A stretch of 64,000 nt of DNA. It comes from Microvirga ossetica (GTDB lineage: Bacteria; Pseudomonadota; Alphaproteobacteria; Rhizobiales; Beijerinckiaceae). Under the pieces are notes generated by a model that worked only from the letters and a program-made list of their open reading frames with translations, did no database searches and was not told the DNA's origin. Within the stretch, counting starts at the first letter, position 1; each line of letters begins with the position of its first letter. The stretch spans positions 603,501-667,500 of the forward strand of contig NZ_CP016616.1 in NCBI RefSeq assembly GCF_002741015.1, read 5' to 3'. This document shows, in pieces, positions 1-9,059 of this stretch. Made by a program: the position numbers and the translations under genes.

Positions 1-103
1 AACGACGCGCCGGCTTTCGATCCCGGATCTCACATTCCCTAAAAAGCCGGTGCCGATTCGCGTGCGGTTCCCATCAACACCGTGCGTCGTCAGTGAGTAT
101 CGG

Positions 104-862
104 TTAGGACCAGCCTCCATCCACGACATACTGCTGATTGGTGCAAGCCGACGCCTCGTCGGACGCGAGAAAGACGGTGAACCGCGCAATCTCGTCAGGC
201 ACGAGCTTCCGCTTCAGGCACTGACGCTGCATCAGTTCTCGTTCCGCCTCCGGGGTGAGCCACTTCTCCAGTTGGCGCTGAGTCATGATCCAACCGGGCG
301 CGATCGCATTGACGCGAATATTGTACAGGCCATAGTCGCGTGCGAGAGAGCGGGTCAGCCCGAGAATGGCAGACTTTGCCGCCGTGTAGGCCGCCATGCC
401 TCCTTGACCGATCATCCACGAAAATGATCCGAAGTTGATGATCACGCCAGCACTCGCGGCTTGCATGTCAGGCAGCACCGCTTGCGCAGCAAAGAACTGG
501 TGCTTAAGGTTTACCGCAAAGCGGTCGTCCCAGTATTCCGATGTGACATCCGGTGTCGGATGCCGCTCATCATGAGCGGCGTTGTTGATGAGAATCTCGA
601 CTGGCCCGAGGCTTTCCCGGACCCGGGCAACGGCAGACTGTAAGGCGCTGATATCAGTGAGATCCGCGTGTTCAAACCGTACGCTAAGACCGCGTTCTGA
701 TAATTCGCCGGCAAGCTTCACGGATGGTTCGGTCGCGATATCAATGAACGCGACCTTGCATCCTTGGTCGGCAAAGCGTCGAACGATCGCTTCACCGATG
801 CCTGATCCTCCACCGGTGACCAGCACAACCTTGTTCTTCAGATCACTGTAGGTTGCGACCAT
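104..862 (-). CDS. SDR-family NAD(P)-dependent oxidoreductase
   Basis: A 252-residue classical short-chain dehydrogenase that probably oxidises or reduces a hydroxyl group of a sugar or cyclitol in the cytoplasm. The nucleotide-binding GGGSGIG motif is at about residues 17-23, NNAA at 93-96, and the catalytic YTAAK (Tyr159, Lys163) follows a serine at about 146-148. The length is normal for the family. It lies downstream of two sugar ABC importers and is transcribed divergently from a thioesterase-like gene. The 127-bp gap between them lacks the RCAA-N6-TTGC operator found elsewhere in the island, so its control may differ. The substrate cannot be told from sequence. Confidence 0.88.
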   Translation of the reverse strand: MVATYSDLKNKVVLVTGGGSGIGEAIVRRFADQGCKVAFIDIATEPSVKLAGELSERGLSVRFEHADLTDISALQSAVARVRESLGPVEILINNAAHDERHPTPDVTSEYWDDRFAVNLKHQFFAAQAVLPDMQAASAGVIINFGSFSWMIGQGGMAAYTAAKSAILGLTRSLARDYGLYNIRVNAIAPGWIMTQRQLEKWLTPEAERELMQRQCLKRKLVPDEIARFTVFLASDEASACTNQQYVVDGGWS

Positions 863-989
863 ATCGTTATTCCTTCCGGACCAATTCCTGTGATCAATCT
901 ATAGTCTGCGTGAATGGTATGGCATTGTTACGGACGAACCCGACACCGTCACCCGAGCTTTGCTGATCAAACTCAGCGGATAGGTTGCT

Positions 990-1436
990 ATGTCAGAATC
1001 CCTCATCAACAACCCGTTCATCGATCTGTTGGGTGTTCAGCATGAACACTGGGAAGACGGTTATATTCGCACCCGCCTTGACCTCCGTCCGGATCATCAA
1101 AATCGTTCAGGTGTGGTCCATGGCGGCATTCTGACAACGCTTCTCGATCACGTTGGCAGCTTTTCTGGGTTGTACTGTACCACCCCCGCTCACGCACGCT
1201 TTTGCGTCACTCTCTCCCTCACATGCAACTTCGTAGGTCAATCGAGAAGTGGAAGTATCGTGGCTACAGGCCGGCGAACGGCCGGAGGGCGTAACATCTA
1301 CTTTGCCCAATCCGAGATCCTCGACCTCAACGGCTCAGTGCTTGCGACAGGCACAAGCGTTCATCGCTACCGCAAGGGAAGCGAGAATCCTCAAGGTGTC
1401 CCGGTCAACCTCTCAGATCTCCACCCCTCTTCGTGA
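990..1436 (+). CDS. PaaI-family hotdog thioesterase
   Basis: A 148-residue single-domain hotdog-fold protein of the PaaI type, which hydrolyses acyl-CoA thioesters in the cytoplasm. The diagnostic segment is GVVHGGILTTLLDHVG at residues 41-56, with the HGG turn at 44-46 and an acidic residue at 53 on the central helix. It is divergent from the SDR gene at 104-862 and stands alone on the plus strand. No paa genes are nearby, so a link to phenylacetate breakdown is not supported; the acyl group is unknown. Confidence 0.82.
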   Translation: MSESLINNPFIDLLGVQHEHWEDGYIRTRLDLRPDHQNRSGVVHGGILTTLLDHVGSFSGLYCTTPAHARFCVTLSLTCNFVGQSRSGSIVATGRRTAGGRNIYFAQSEILDLNGSVLATGTSVHRYRKGSENPQGVPVNLSDLHPSS

Positions 1437-1437
1437 A

Positions 1438-1563
1438 CCGGGCATGGTGTGCTCCGGGCTGGCCGAACACCATTCCGGAGCTAGGTGAAAGGGCATGCTC
1501 TCCTCTGGATCGCATGCCCCTGTTCCCCTTAATGGACTTGGCCGCGAGCCTAGCTCTACTCGT
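1438..1563. terminator. inverted repeats between convergent genes
   Basis: The 127-bp gap between two convergent genes contains two inverted repeats: GCTCCGG (1451-1457) with CCGGAGC (1475-1481), and GGGCATGC (1491-1498) with GCATGCCC (1512-1519). The position suits a bidirectional terminator, but neither stem is followed by a clear T-run. Confidence 0.4.
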
Positions 1564-2577
1564 CTAGGTGCCCGATCCCACGCAGCTTGTCGCATTCTGC
1601 GGAGTGCAGACATCCAAACCGGTATAGGTTGGATCCTTAGGAGCGGGCTTTCCGTCCTTCATGTCCTTTAGGAACATCATAGACTTGTAGCCCATCTCGA
1701 AGGGACGCTGTCCCACCTGCCCCTTGGACAGGCCGGCTTTGAGAAGGTCCATCTGGGCCGGCAAGGTATCAGCGACGACAAGAGCTAAAGAACCGTCATC
1801 GATACGGGCCTTATACTTCTCCGCAACCTTCCGGTAAGCCTGTGGGATGAACTGTGGGAAGCCGCCGGTTGGAATGAACGCATCCAGCTTCGGGTTCTTC
1901 CCGAGTGTATCCTCCATCTGTTGCACGGCGAGCGGGAAATCGTCGTTGGTGTACAGTGGACAGCCGGCTACCTCCGTCCAGCCGTTCTGACCGGTCAGCT
2001 TTGTTCCAGGAGCCGCCGTTGACTTCGCACCGGAGAGAGTATCGCGAATACCCTGCATCCGCTCGTTGTGGTTTGCGGCGGCGGCTCCCCCCGATTGGAT
2101 GCACAAAGTCCCACCCTTTGGCTTGATCTGCTGTGCGAGCTTGGCAAGATTGACGCCAATGTCATAGTTGTAGGTTCCGACATAGGCGGCGCGAAGGCCT
2201 TTATCCTTCTCCAGAAGATCAGAGTCCCAGGTGAGGACTGGGATGCCGGCCTTCTTTGCGCCTTCAAGCGCCTTGCCGACAGCGGCGGCGTTGGCCGGCG
2301 AAACGGCGATGCCATCAACCTTTTTGGCGATCAGGTCATTGATCACCTGGACCTGCTCTTCGCCACCTCCGTGCTCACCGGGTCCGATATACAGGCACTC
2401 AATCGCACCGTTGAGCTCCTTCTCCGCCTTCTTGCAACCATCCCGCGCTTGATCGAAGAACGGGTTATTCATGTTCTTGGGAACCAGAGCGAGTGTATAT
2501 TTCTTGCCCTGGGCTTGGGCGCCGGCTGCAGTCGCAAGCAAGGCTACCGCGGCGACACTGTAAGCTAGAACTTTCAT
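1564..2577 (-). CDS. sugar ABC transporter substrate-binding protein (importer 1)
   Basis: A 337-residue periplasmic binding protein of the ribose/LacI-like family (periplasmic-binding type 1 fold). A Sec signal peptide covers about residues 1-22 and ends at AGAQAQ. The mature part begins with the usual short strand and NNPFF segment for pentose and hexose binders. It is the last gene of a three-gene minus-strand operon (ATPase, permease, binding protein). The many family members differ in ligand; a cyclitol or sugar is likely here given the iol-type enzymes that follow. Confidence 0.9.
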   Translation of the reverse strand: MKVLAYSVAAVALLATAAGAQAQGKKYTLALVPKNMNNPFFDQARDGCKKAEKELNGAIECLYIGPGEHGGGEEQVQVINDLIAKKVDGIAVSPANAAAVGKALEGAKKAGIPVLTWDSDLLEKDKGLRAAYVGTYNYDIGVNLAKLAQQIKPKGGTLCIQSGGAAAANHNERMQGIRDTLSGAKSTAAPGTKLTGQNGWTEVAGCPLYTNDDFPLAVQQMEDTLGKNPKLDAFIPTGGFPQFIPQAYRKVAEKYKARIDDGSLALVVADTLPAQMDLLKAGLSKGQVGQRPFEMGYKSMMFLKDMKDGKPAPKDPTYTGLDVCTPQNATSCVGSGT

Positions 2578-2608
2578 TGGGCTTCCTCCTTGTGATGTCC
2601 GGCTTCCC

Positions 2609-3634
2609 TCAAGCCGAACGCTTGCCGCGGATCCGCTGCAGCAGAACCGCTAACACGATGAACAGGCCGACAAAGGCGCCCTGCCAGTTTGCATCGACGC
2701 CGGCCATGAGCAGCGAGTTTCGGATGACTTCGATCAAGGCAGCGCCGATGACAGCCCCATAAGCACTGCCGTGCCCTCCCATCAGATCGGCGCCTCCGAT
2801 GACGGTTGAGGCGATTACCCGCAGCTCGTAGCCTTGGCCGAGAGCATTGATGGCGGATCCTTGCCAGCCGACGATGAGCACAGATGCCAGAGCCGCCGTG
2901 AGGCCTGAAACGATGTACGCCTGGAGTTTGATACGACGGGTGGGCACGCCTGTGAGGCGGGCGGCATTCTCGTTGCTGCCGATGGCGTACAAGTAGTTGC
3001 CCCAGCTCGTGAAGTTCAGGATGAATCCAAAGATCAGGGCGAGGATCATCAGCACCCAAACTGGATTGGCCACGCCCAGGATCGCTCCGCCGCCAATCGC
3101 AATGAACGTATCGCCATAAGGACCGAACTCGTAGATCATCTTGTTCTCAGACAAAACGATCGCCAGCGAGCGGGCGATCGACAACATGCCGAGGGTCACA
3201 ACGAACGCCGGAAGCCCGACATAGGCCACCAGGACGCCGTTCACGGCCCCTGCAAGAGCACCTGCTGCCAGTCCGGCGAGGACCGCAATTCCCCAATGCC
3301 CTTCAGCCTGGAGCACAAGACCGCAAATGACGCCGACAAGTCCCATGATCGAGCCGACCGACAGGTCAATGCCGCCGGTGAGAATAACGGCGGTCATTCC
3401 GATGGCCATGATGCCCACGAAGGCAAAGTTGCGCGTGATGTTGTAAAAGTTATCGGCGGAGGCAAAAGCGTCGGGCTGATCCCAAGTCATCACGGCACAC
3501 ATGACGACCAGGGCGACCGTGACCCAGAACGGCTGGCTTGCGAAGAGCTTGTGCGAGAGGCTGCGCTCCTTGAGCCCAGTGATGTCCTCTATCTCGACGC
3601 TGCTCGGTGTGGTCGGGAGTTGGGTTGTTGACAT
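2609..3634 (-). CDS. sugar ABC transporter permease (importer 1)
   Basis: A 341-residue RbsC-type inner-membrane permease with about eight to ten hydrophobic helices and the family segment GGIDLSVGS in the first half. The soluble N-terminus of about 30 residues is ordinary for the family. It sits between the ATPase (3655-4395) and the binding protein (1564-2577), with short gaps, so the three are one operon. It would form the translocation channel as a homodimer or with itself twice in the complex. Confidence 0.9.
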   Translation of the reverse strand: MSTTQLPTTPSSVEIEDITGLKERSLSHKLFASQPFWVTVALVVMCAVMTWDQPDAFASADNFYNITRNFAFVGIMAIGMTAVILTGGIDLSVGSIMGLVGVICGLVLQAEGHWGIAVLAGLAAGALAGAVNGVLVAYVGLPAFVVTLGMLSIARSLAIVLSENKMIYEFGPYGDTFIAIGGGAILGVANPVWVLMILALIFGFILNFTSWGNYLYAIGSNENAARLTGVPTRRIKLQAYIVSGLTAALASVLIVGWQGSAINALGQGYELRVIASTVIGGADLMGGHGSAYGAVIGAALIEVIRNSLLMAGVDANWQGAFVGLFIVLAVLLQRIRGKRSA

Positions 3635-3654
3635 GGAACGCTCCTATGCAACCG

Positions 3655-4395
3655 TCAGGCAACGTGGATCGCACCGGTGATGAGTCCGGTCACTTCTTCG
3701 GGCGAACTAGAGGTAATGGCTTTGTCAGCGACCTTTCGACCGCGGCGCATCACAACGACGCGGTCGCAAACCGCGAATACGTCCGGCATACGGTGGCTGA
3801 TCAGCACGACAGCAATGCCTCGGTCCTTGAGGCGGTGAATGAGATCCAGCACCTCGGCCACCTGACGCACGCTGATCGCGGCTGTCGGCTCATCCATGAG
3901 AACGAGTTTGGCGTCAGCAAGCCGGGTCCGGGCGATCGCGACGGCTTGCCGCTGACCACCGGACATTTGCTTCACGAGATCACGGGGACGGGTCTCCGAC
4001 TTGAGTTCCTTGAACAATTCAGCAGCCTTGGCGTACATGGCTGGGTAATCCAGGATCTTGAGCGGACCGATCTGGCGCTTGAGCTCGCGGCCAAGAAAAA
4101 CGTTCGCCGCTGCCGTGAGATTGTCGCACAAGGCAAGGTCTTGATAGACAACTTCGACCCCAGCCACCCGGGCGTCAACGGGCTTGTGAAAGTGCTGCAC
4201 CTGGCCGTTGATGCGGATCTCCCCCTCTGAGGGACGGAAGTTGCCCGCAATTACTCTGACGAGCGTGGATTTGCCGGCGCCGTTGTCTCCCATCAGGCCA
4301 ACGGCCTCACCGGGCTCAATCGTTAGATCGACACCCTTAAGGGCCTCGATTGCACCGAAGTGTTTAGCAATTCCATTGAGTTCCAAGAGTGGCAT
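3655..4395 (-). CDS. sugar ABC transporter ATP-binding protein, half-size (importer 1)
   Basis: A 246-residue single-domain ATPase. Walker A GDNGAGKST is at 36-44, the signature SGGQ at 146-149 and Walker B LVLMDEP at 165-171. I chose the start at 4395 because AAGGAGAG lies just upstream; a longer reading frame would add 47 residues with no family resemblance. Ribose-type importers usually use a fused double ATPase, so this half-size form, which must dimerise, differs from the second importer of the island. It is the promoter-proximal gene of its operon. Confidence 0.9.
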   Translation of the reverse strand: MPLLELNGIAKHFGAIEALKGVDLTIEPGEAVGLMGDNGAGKSTLVRVIAGNFRPSEGEIRINGQVQHFHKPVDARVAGVEVVYQDLALCDNLTAAANVFLGRELKRQIGPLKILDYPAMYAKAAELFKELKSETRPRDLVKQMSGGQRQAVAIARTRLADAKLVLMDEPTAAISVRQVAEVLDLIHRLKDRGIAVVLISHRMPDVFAVCDRVVVMRRGRKVADKAITSSSPEEVTGLITGAIHVA

Positions 4396-4874
4396 TGACG
4401 GCTCTCTCCTTTGTCTAGGCCATGCCTTTGGCAGCCACGCACCAGTCACGTTGGACGCGCCGGGCTCCCTTGCGGTGTGATGCGCCGTCCGGTGCTGATG
4501 GATAAGGAGTGTTTGCGAAACGGCGCACTGCTCCACGGCATGGACCTTCTCCCGATTTTCTTATGTCCTCGGCACCGATGATGATCTTCTGCCCAACTGG
4601 CTCATGGCACTCTCCGCTGGGCCGCGAGGATGCCGAAGGCTCATCACCAAGCCGGCCCTTCCAGGTGGCCGGAACACTATTGAGATTCAGGTGAGACGCG
4701 CCCCAAGCGTGGCCGATACGGAAGCAGCGGCGGCGTGGCCAGCCGAGCCTCTGGTCGCTGACGACCGGACGCCAAAGGCTGCCGGTGCTCAAAGTGGTAA
4801 GGGAACTGTTGCGTCGTATGCACCATCCATTCCTCCCATTGCAGCCGATTTTTGTGGCCTATTCGCAAAATCCT

Positions 4875-4917
4875 ACAAGTTTATTTGCGCTATGTCAAAC
4901 ACTGCAACGAATATTGC
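4875..4917. promoter_or_regulatory. tandem RpiR-type operator pair, importer 1 promoter
   Basis: Two 14-bp inverted repeats, ACAAGTTTATTTGC (4875-4888) and GCAACGAATATTGC (4904-4917), start 29 bp apart. The same arrangement recurs at four other promoters of this island. The pair lies about 480 bp upstream of the importer 1 ATPase start, which implies a long leader or an undetected promoter-proximal element. Assignment to the local RpiR regulator is inferred. Confidence 0.62.
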
Positions 4918-5095
4918 GAAAGTGATTTTTGGCAATACCGCTTGTCTCGTCGCACGCAGGGAATGGGCGGAACTGGTATCCTCCTATATGCCGTGGATGT
5001 TCGCTGTAGATGCCCAAACCGGGACGTGGAGCCCGTGGGTAGTAACGACGGGGGTTATCAAACAGCGACCGACGAGGGAGTACATCTCAAGACGC

Positions 5096-5128
5096 AAAAA
5101 TGAAGGCGAGGACTTGCCCTCGCCTTCA
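5096..5128 (-). terminator. rho-independent terminator of the importer 2 operon
   Basis: Read on the minus strand, an 11-bp perfect stem (TGAAGGCGAGG paired with CCTCGCCTTCA, 5101-5111 and 5118-5128) with a 6-base loop is followed by a run of five T. It lies about 30 bp past the stop codon of the binding protein at 5159. Confidence 0.85.
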
Positions 5129-5158
5129 TCGCTTGTCTGCACGGAGGCTGAGTTGTTG

Positions 5159-6121
5159 CTAGTACGGCGACTCGGGGAAGTAGTACTGCTCGGCATTCTC
5201 TTTGGTGATCAGCGGGCTTCCCAGAACCCACCGGCCGCTGACGGGAGCGCCGGTGGCAAACTTCATGGCGGTTGCTCCGATAGCGGGAATGATCAAGGTC
5301 GGCGGGTAAAAGATGTCCGCGTCGATCAGCTTATCGCCATCCATAATGCGCTTGAAAACCTTGTTCATGCCAGATCCACCAAGCACGATCATGCCCTTAT
5401 CGCGGCCGGCTTGGCTGATGGCCTCGATGGCGCCGAGGGCGGCATCGTCATCGCCCGCCCACACGCCATCGATTTGGGGGAAGCGCTGGAGATAGTCCTG
5501 CATCACCTCGAAGCCCTTGTCCGGATTCCAGTTCGCATACTGCATGTCCAGAACCTGAACGCCCGTGCCATCCAGGGCTTTTTTGAATGCATCAATGCGG
5601 ATGTTGTCGATCGCGGTGGGAATGCCGCGCATGACGACGACCTTGCCTTTGCCCTTCAGCTTCGTCTTGAAATACTCGGCGGCAATGCGCCCGTACTCGG
5701 GATTGTTGCCGCCGACATACAGGTCCTCGATCCCTTCCTCCGACAGGCCACGGTCAACAGTTGTCACGAAGACGCCCTGCTTCTTCGCCTCCTTGACCGG
5801 CTCCGTTAACGGATCGGATTCGAAGGGGAGAACGACAAGAGCATTGATTTTTTGAACCGCAACGAGATCCTCGATGTCGTTCACCTGCTTCGTTGCGCTG
5901 TCAGCCGTCGTGATCACGAACTCGAGGTCGGGATAGGCCTTCCTCAGGGCGTCCACAGTGCGCTTGGTGTGGTAATTCAAGCCACCTGTCCAGCCGTGAG
6001 TTGCGGCCGGAATGGAGACGCCGATCTTCGCCTTCTCTGCCAGTGCTATGGATGATGAAGCCGCGACCGTCGCTAGGGCCATGGCGCCGATACCTAGAAA
6101 TGAACGTAGGCTTGATAACAT
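5159..6121 (-). CDS. sugar ABC transporter substrate-binding protein (importer 2)
   Basis: A 320-residue periplasmic binding protein of the ribose type. A Sec signal peptide spans about residues 1-28, ending SSSIALA. The mature part starts with KIGVSIPAATHGWTGG, the opening strand of this fold, and it includes DRGLS at the typical sugar-contacting position. It ends the importer 2 operon just before a strong terminator. It is not closely similar to the binding protein at 1564-2577, so the two importers probably have different ligands. Confidence 0.9.
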   Translation of the reverse strand: MLSSLRSFLGIGAMALATVAASSSIALAEKAKIGVSIPAATHGWTGGLNYHTKRTVDALRKAYPDLEFVITTADSATKQVNDIEDLVAVQKINALVVLPFESDPLTEPVKEAKKQGVFVTTVDRGLSEEGIEDLYVGGNNPEYGRIAAEYFKTKLKGKGKVVVMRGIPTAIDNIRIDAFKKALDGTGVQVLDMQYANWNPDKGFEVMQDYLQRFPQIDGVWAGDDDAALGAIEAISQAGRDKGMIVLGGSGMNKVFKRIMDGDKLIDADIFYPPTLIIPAIGATAMKFATGAPVSGRWVLGSPLITKENAEQYYFPESPY

Positions 6122-6155
6122 ATCTTCCTCTCTTCGGGTAAACTGCTGAGCCTTG

Positions 6156-7172
6156 TTATCGGGCCGCTCGTCCCTTCTGCATGAGAACAGCCAGAATAAT
6201 GATCGCGCCCTGGATGGAGCCGTTCAGATGCGGACTGAACCAAGACGTGAGATTGAGAATGTTCTGGATTAGGCCGAGGATGAGGACGCCGACGATGGTT
6301 CCCCAAATCCTCCCATAGCCCCCCGACAGAACCGTTCCACCGATGATGACGGCCGCGATGGCTTCGAGCTCCCAAAGGACACCGGTGGATGGCGTCGCCG
6401 CGCCAAGACGTGGCACGTAAATAAGAGTCGCCACGGCCACGCACAGCCCTTGGAGAATGTAGGTTGCAATCCGGACTCGGCTTACATTGATGGCCGAATA
6501 CTTGGCGACCGCGGCATTGGAACCGATGGCGGCACAGTGGCGGCCAAAGCGGGTGCGCCAGAGAACGAACTCACCAACGATGGCCAGGATGGCCAAGGCA
6601 ATGATCGGATAGGCGATCCCGAACAGGGTTCCGTAGTAGATCGGTCTTGCCGTCGAACGAAGACCCGATTCCAGGGAGATCGCGCCGCCATTTGAAAGGT
6701 AGGTCAAAAGGGAACGAAAGATCCCCATCGTGCCGAGCGTGACAATGAAGGCTTCAATGCGCCACCGGGTGATCAACACGCCATTGACGAGCCCTGCCAT
6801 CGTTCCCAGGAGCAGCGCGAACAGAATGCCGGCCAGCACGGTGACCCAACCTGTGCCGAGCGTCGGGGCAACAGCGTTCATGAACATGATCATGAGGCCT
6901 GCAACGAGCGCCGACATGGCGCCGACGGACAGGTCGAGACCGCCGGCCGTGATCACGAACGTCGTTCCGATCGCAATGATGCCAATGAGCGCGCTGCGTG
7001 TCAGCACATTGCTGATATTTGCCGAACTCAGGAATGATTCATTGATGAGTCCGCCGATGAGCAGCAATGCGGCCAACGCGATCAACGGGCCAAAGGATGT
7101 CAGATGATCACTGATCCTGTACCGGCCGCTTGTGGCAGGAAGCTTGTTTGGAACGGCAATCGTATCAGACAT
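6156..7172 (-). CDS. sugar ABC transporter permease (importer 2)
   Basis: A 338-residue RbsC-family inner-membrane permease. It has the family segment AGGLDLSVGA in the first third, several long hydrophobic helices and the conserved GGTVLSGGYG near the C-terminus. Its start overlaps the end of the upstream ATPase gene by 8 bp, which indicates translational coupling. It forms the channel of importer 2. Confidence 0.9.
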   Translation of the reverse strand: MSDTIAVPNKLPATSGRYRISDHLTSFGPLIALAALLLIGGLINESFLSSANISNVLTRSALIGIIAIGTTFVITAGGLDLSVGAMSALVAGLMIMFMNAVAPTLGTGWVTVLAGILFALLLGTMAGLVNGVLITRWRIEAFIVTLGTMGIFRSLLTYLSNGGAISLESGLRSTARPIYYGTLFGIAYPIIALAILAIVGEFVLWRTRFGRHCAAIGSNAAVAKYSAINVSRVRIATYILQGLCVAVATLIYVPRLGAATPSTGVLWELEAIAAVIIGGTVLSGGYGRIWGTIVGVLILGLIQNILNLTSWFSPHLNGSIQGAIIILAVLMQKGRAAR

Positions 7173-8664
7173 GGATCGGTGCCTCCTTCAGGCCCACGGC
7201 ATACCGGACGATTTCGTCCTCGTTCATTGCGTCGCCTGCCACCTCGCCGACGATGCGGCCCTGACGCATGATCATCACCCTGTGGCTAAGACCGATGATT
7301 TCCTGCATCTCTGACGAGATCACCACGCAGGCTTTCCCTGCAGCAGCAAGCGATTGAATCAGACGGTAGATTTGCTGCTTGGTCCCGATATCGATGCCGC
7401 GGGTCGGCTCATCGAAGACAATCACGTCGGGCTCTGCGAGCAGGGTTTTTGCGATCAGAAGCTTTTGCTGGTTGCCCCCGCTGAGCGTGCCCACACGGGC
7501 TGACGGCTTGGGTGCCTTGATCTCGTATGTTGTGATCGCACGATCCAGTTCAGCCCGTTCGGCCTTGAGATCGATGACCGTACCGCCTACTAATGCCCCC
7601 TTGAGGAGCGTCAGGTTCTCGCCCAGGGACTTCTCCAACAGGAGCCCGTGTCCTTTGCGGTCCTCTGTGAGATACGCCATTCCCATCTGGTAGGCTTCCC
7701 GCGGCGTCGGAAGATGGCGCCCCCGCCCTTGGTAAGCAAAGGTCTTGCAGTGCGCAGGTCGTAGGCCGAAGAGCCCTTCGAAGAGTTCCGTACGGCCCGA
7801 ACCGACCAGACCTGAGAAACCAAGGATCTCTCCCTTCTTGAGGTCAAAGCTCGCGCGCTCCACGTAACCCGGCACTTCAAGCTCGCGCACCGACAGAACA
7901 GCCGTTTGGTCAGGCTTCGGGTGCTTGGTCGGGTAAAGGTCGGACAGTGGGCGCCCGACCATCAGACTCGCCATTTCGTCCTCGGTAAGCGAACTCGTCG
8001 GAGCAACGATCACTATCCGGCCGTCGCGAAGAATGGCCGTCTGGTCCGCGAGCCGCTTCACCTCGTCGAGCTTGTGCGACGTGAAAATAACGGCTCCCCC
8101 ATCCTGCCTGAACCGATCCACGCGCTCGAACAGGTGATCCGTCTCGTGATGGCCGAGAACGGCCGTCGGCTCGTCCATAATCAAGAGGCGTGGCCGGCGG
8201 GACAGAGCCTTGGCGATTTCGATCATCTGCCAGTCCGACACGGCGAGCTTCGACAGAAGCGTCCGCGGATGAATCGTGGATCCGAGTTCCTCCAGCAAGA
8301 TGGCGGCACGTTGCTCCATCGCAGCGTAGTCGAGGGCGCGGCGGCGGGTCGGCTCGTAACCGAGAAAGATGTTCTCGGCGACGGTGAGATGCGGGATGAG
8401 GCAAAACTCCTGGTGAACCAGGACGATGCCGGATGCTTCAGCATCCACATTGGTCTCAAAGAAGACATCAGACCCGTCGACGAGCAGATGGCCGGACGAA
8501 GGCTTCTCATAACCCGCAATGATCTTCATGAGCGTTGACTTGCCAGCGCCGTTCTCACCGACCAGCGCTGTCACCTCACCGGGCGACACAGCAAAATCGA
8601 TCTCCTTCAGCACCTCAACCGGCCCGAAGCTTTTACGGATACTGTTCGTGCGGAGCAGCGTCAT
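7165..8664 (-). CDS. sugar ABC transporter ATP-binding protein, full-size (importer 2)
   Basis: A 499-residue RbsA/MglA-type ATPase made of two fused nucleotide-binding domains. The first has Walker A GENGAGKST at 36-44. The second has the degenerate GLVGSGRTEL in place of Walker A and a canonical LSGGNQQK signature, as is usual in this family. The start at 8664 was chosen because family similarity begins there; an upstream ATG at 8748 would add 28 unrelated residues. It is the first gene of the importer 2 operon, with a tandem operator pair upstream. Confidence 0.9.
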   Translation of the reverse strand: MTLLRTNSIRKSFGPVEVLKEIDFAVSPGEVTALVGENGAGKSTLMKIIAGYEKPSSGHLLVDGSDVFFETNVDAEASGIVLVHQEFCLIPHLTVAENIFLGYEPTRRRALDYAAMEQRAAILLEELGSTIHPRTLLSKLAVSDWQMIEIAKALSRRPRLLIMDEPTAVLGHHETDHLFERVDRFRQDGGAVIFTSHKLDEVKRLADQTAILRDGRIVIVAPTSSLTEDEMASLMVGRPLSDLYPTKHPKPDQTAVLSVRELEVPGYVERASFDLKKGEILGFSGLVGSGRTELFEGLFGLRPAHCKTFAYQGRGRHLPTPREAYQMGMAYLTEDRKGHGLLLEKSLGENLTLLKGALVGGTVIDLKAERAELDRAITTYEIKAPKPSARVGTLSGGNQQKLLIAKTLLAEPDVIVFDEPTRGIDIGTKQQIYRLIQSLAAAGKACVVISSEMQEIIGLSHRVMIMRQGRIVGEVAGDAMNEDEIVRYAVGLKEAPIHV

Positions 8665-9059
8665 GCCCTGGCGCCCCACTTGTGCCGCGCCCTGCGCCAA
8701 TGCTGGTGTCGTTCGCCCGATCCTGTGCGGGATTGTGGTTGAGTACATGATGTCCGCCTCGCCATGGATCGATGATTCAGGCTTCAGCTGCAGCCAGGTG
8801 ACGGGCTTCAGATACGAACGGACCAGTGGTGCGTTTCATCGGCGTCCTCCTCGTGCGGCGGATGTTCAGGATCCACTCTCAGGGTCCCACGTTCGCAATT
8901 TATGTTGCTTATATTCGATATTTGCAACGAACGTTGCTAATGTCAATCGCTCTCTTGTCGGAGCGCTTGTAGACAGTGCGGTTCTTGACAGGACCTTTCG
9001 CCACAGGTTCATCGTGTCGACGAGTTTTGGCTCGTCGATGTGGCGTCTCACTTCGTGAT
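8665..9059. other. intergenic promoter region of importer 2
   Basis: The 395-bp gap between the IolG-like gene and the importer 2 ATPase contains no convincing gene. It carries the tandem operator pair at 8895-8937 in an AT-rich stretch that is the likely promoter. Confidence 0.6.
8895..8937. promoter_or_regulatory. tandem RpiR-type operator pair, importer 2 promoter
   Basis: Two copies, GCAATTTATGTTGC (8895-8908) and GCAACGAACGTTGC (8924-8937), start 29 bp apart. Both have perfect outer half-sites. They lie about 230 bp upstream of the ATPase start in an AT-rich island, consistent with operators overlapping the promoter. Confidence 0.7.

Larger units (their letters stand above)
4396..5158. 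other. intergenic region with operators and a terminator
   Basis: No convincing gene lies here. The part next to 5158 contains the terminator of the importer 2 operon and the middle contains a tandem operator pair for the importer 1 operon. A plus-strand open frame crossing this region continues antisense into the importer 2 binding protein and has no coding features. A minus-strand open frame at 4415-4792 resembles no family that I know. Confidence 0.6.

Noticed and set aside
4604..5809. A 401-codon plus-strand open frame
   Set aside because: It runs antisense to the importer 2 binding protein, crosses the terminator at 5096-5128 and has no protein features. It is a by-product of GC-rich coding on the other strand.
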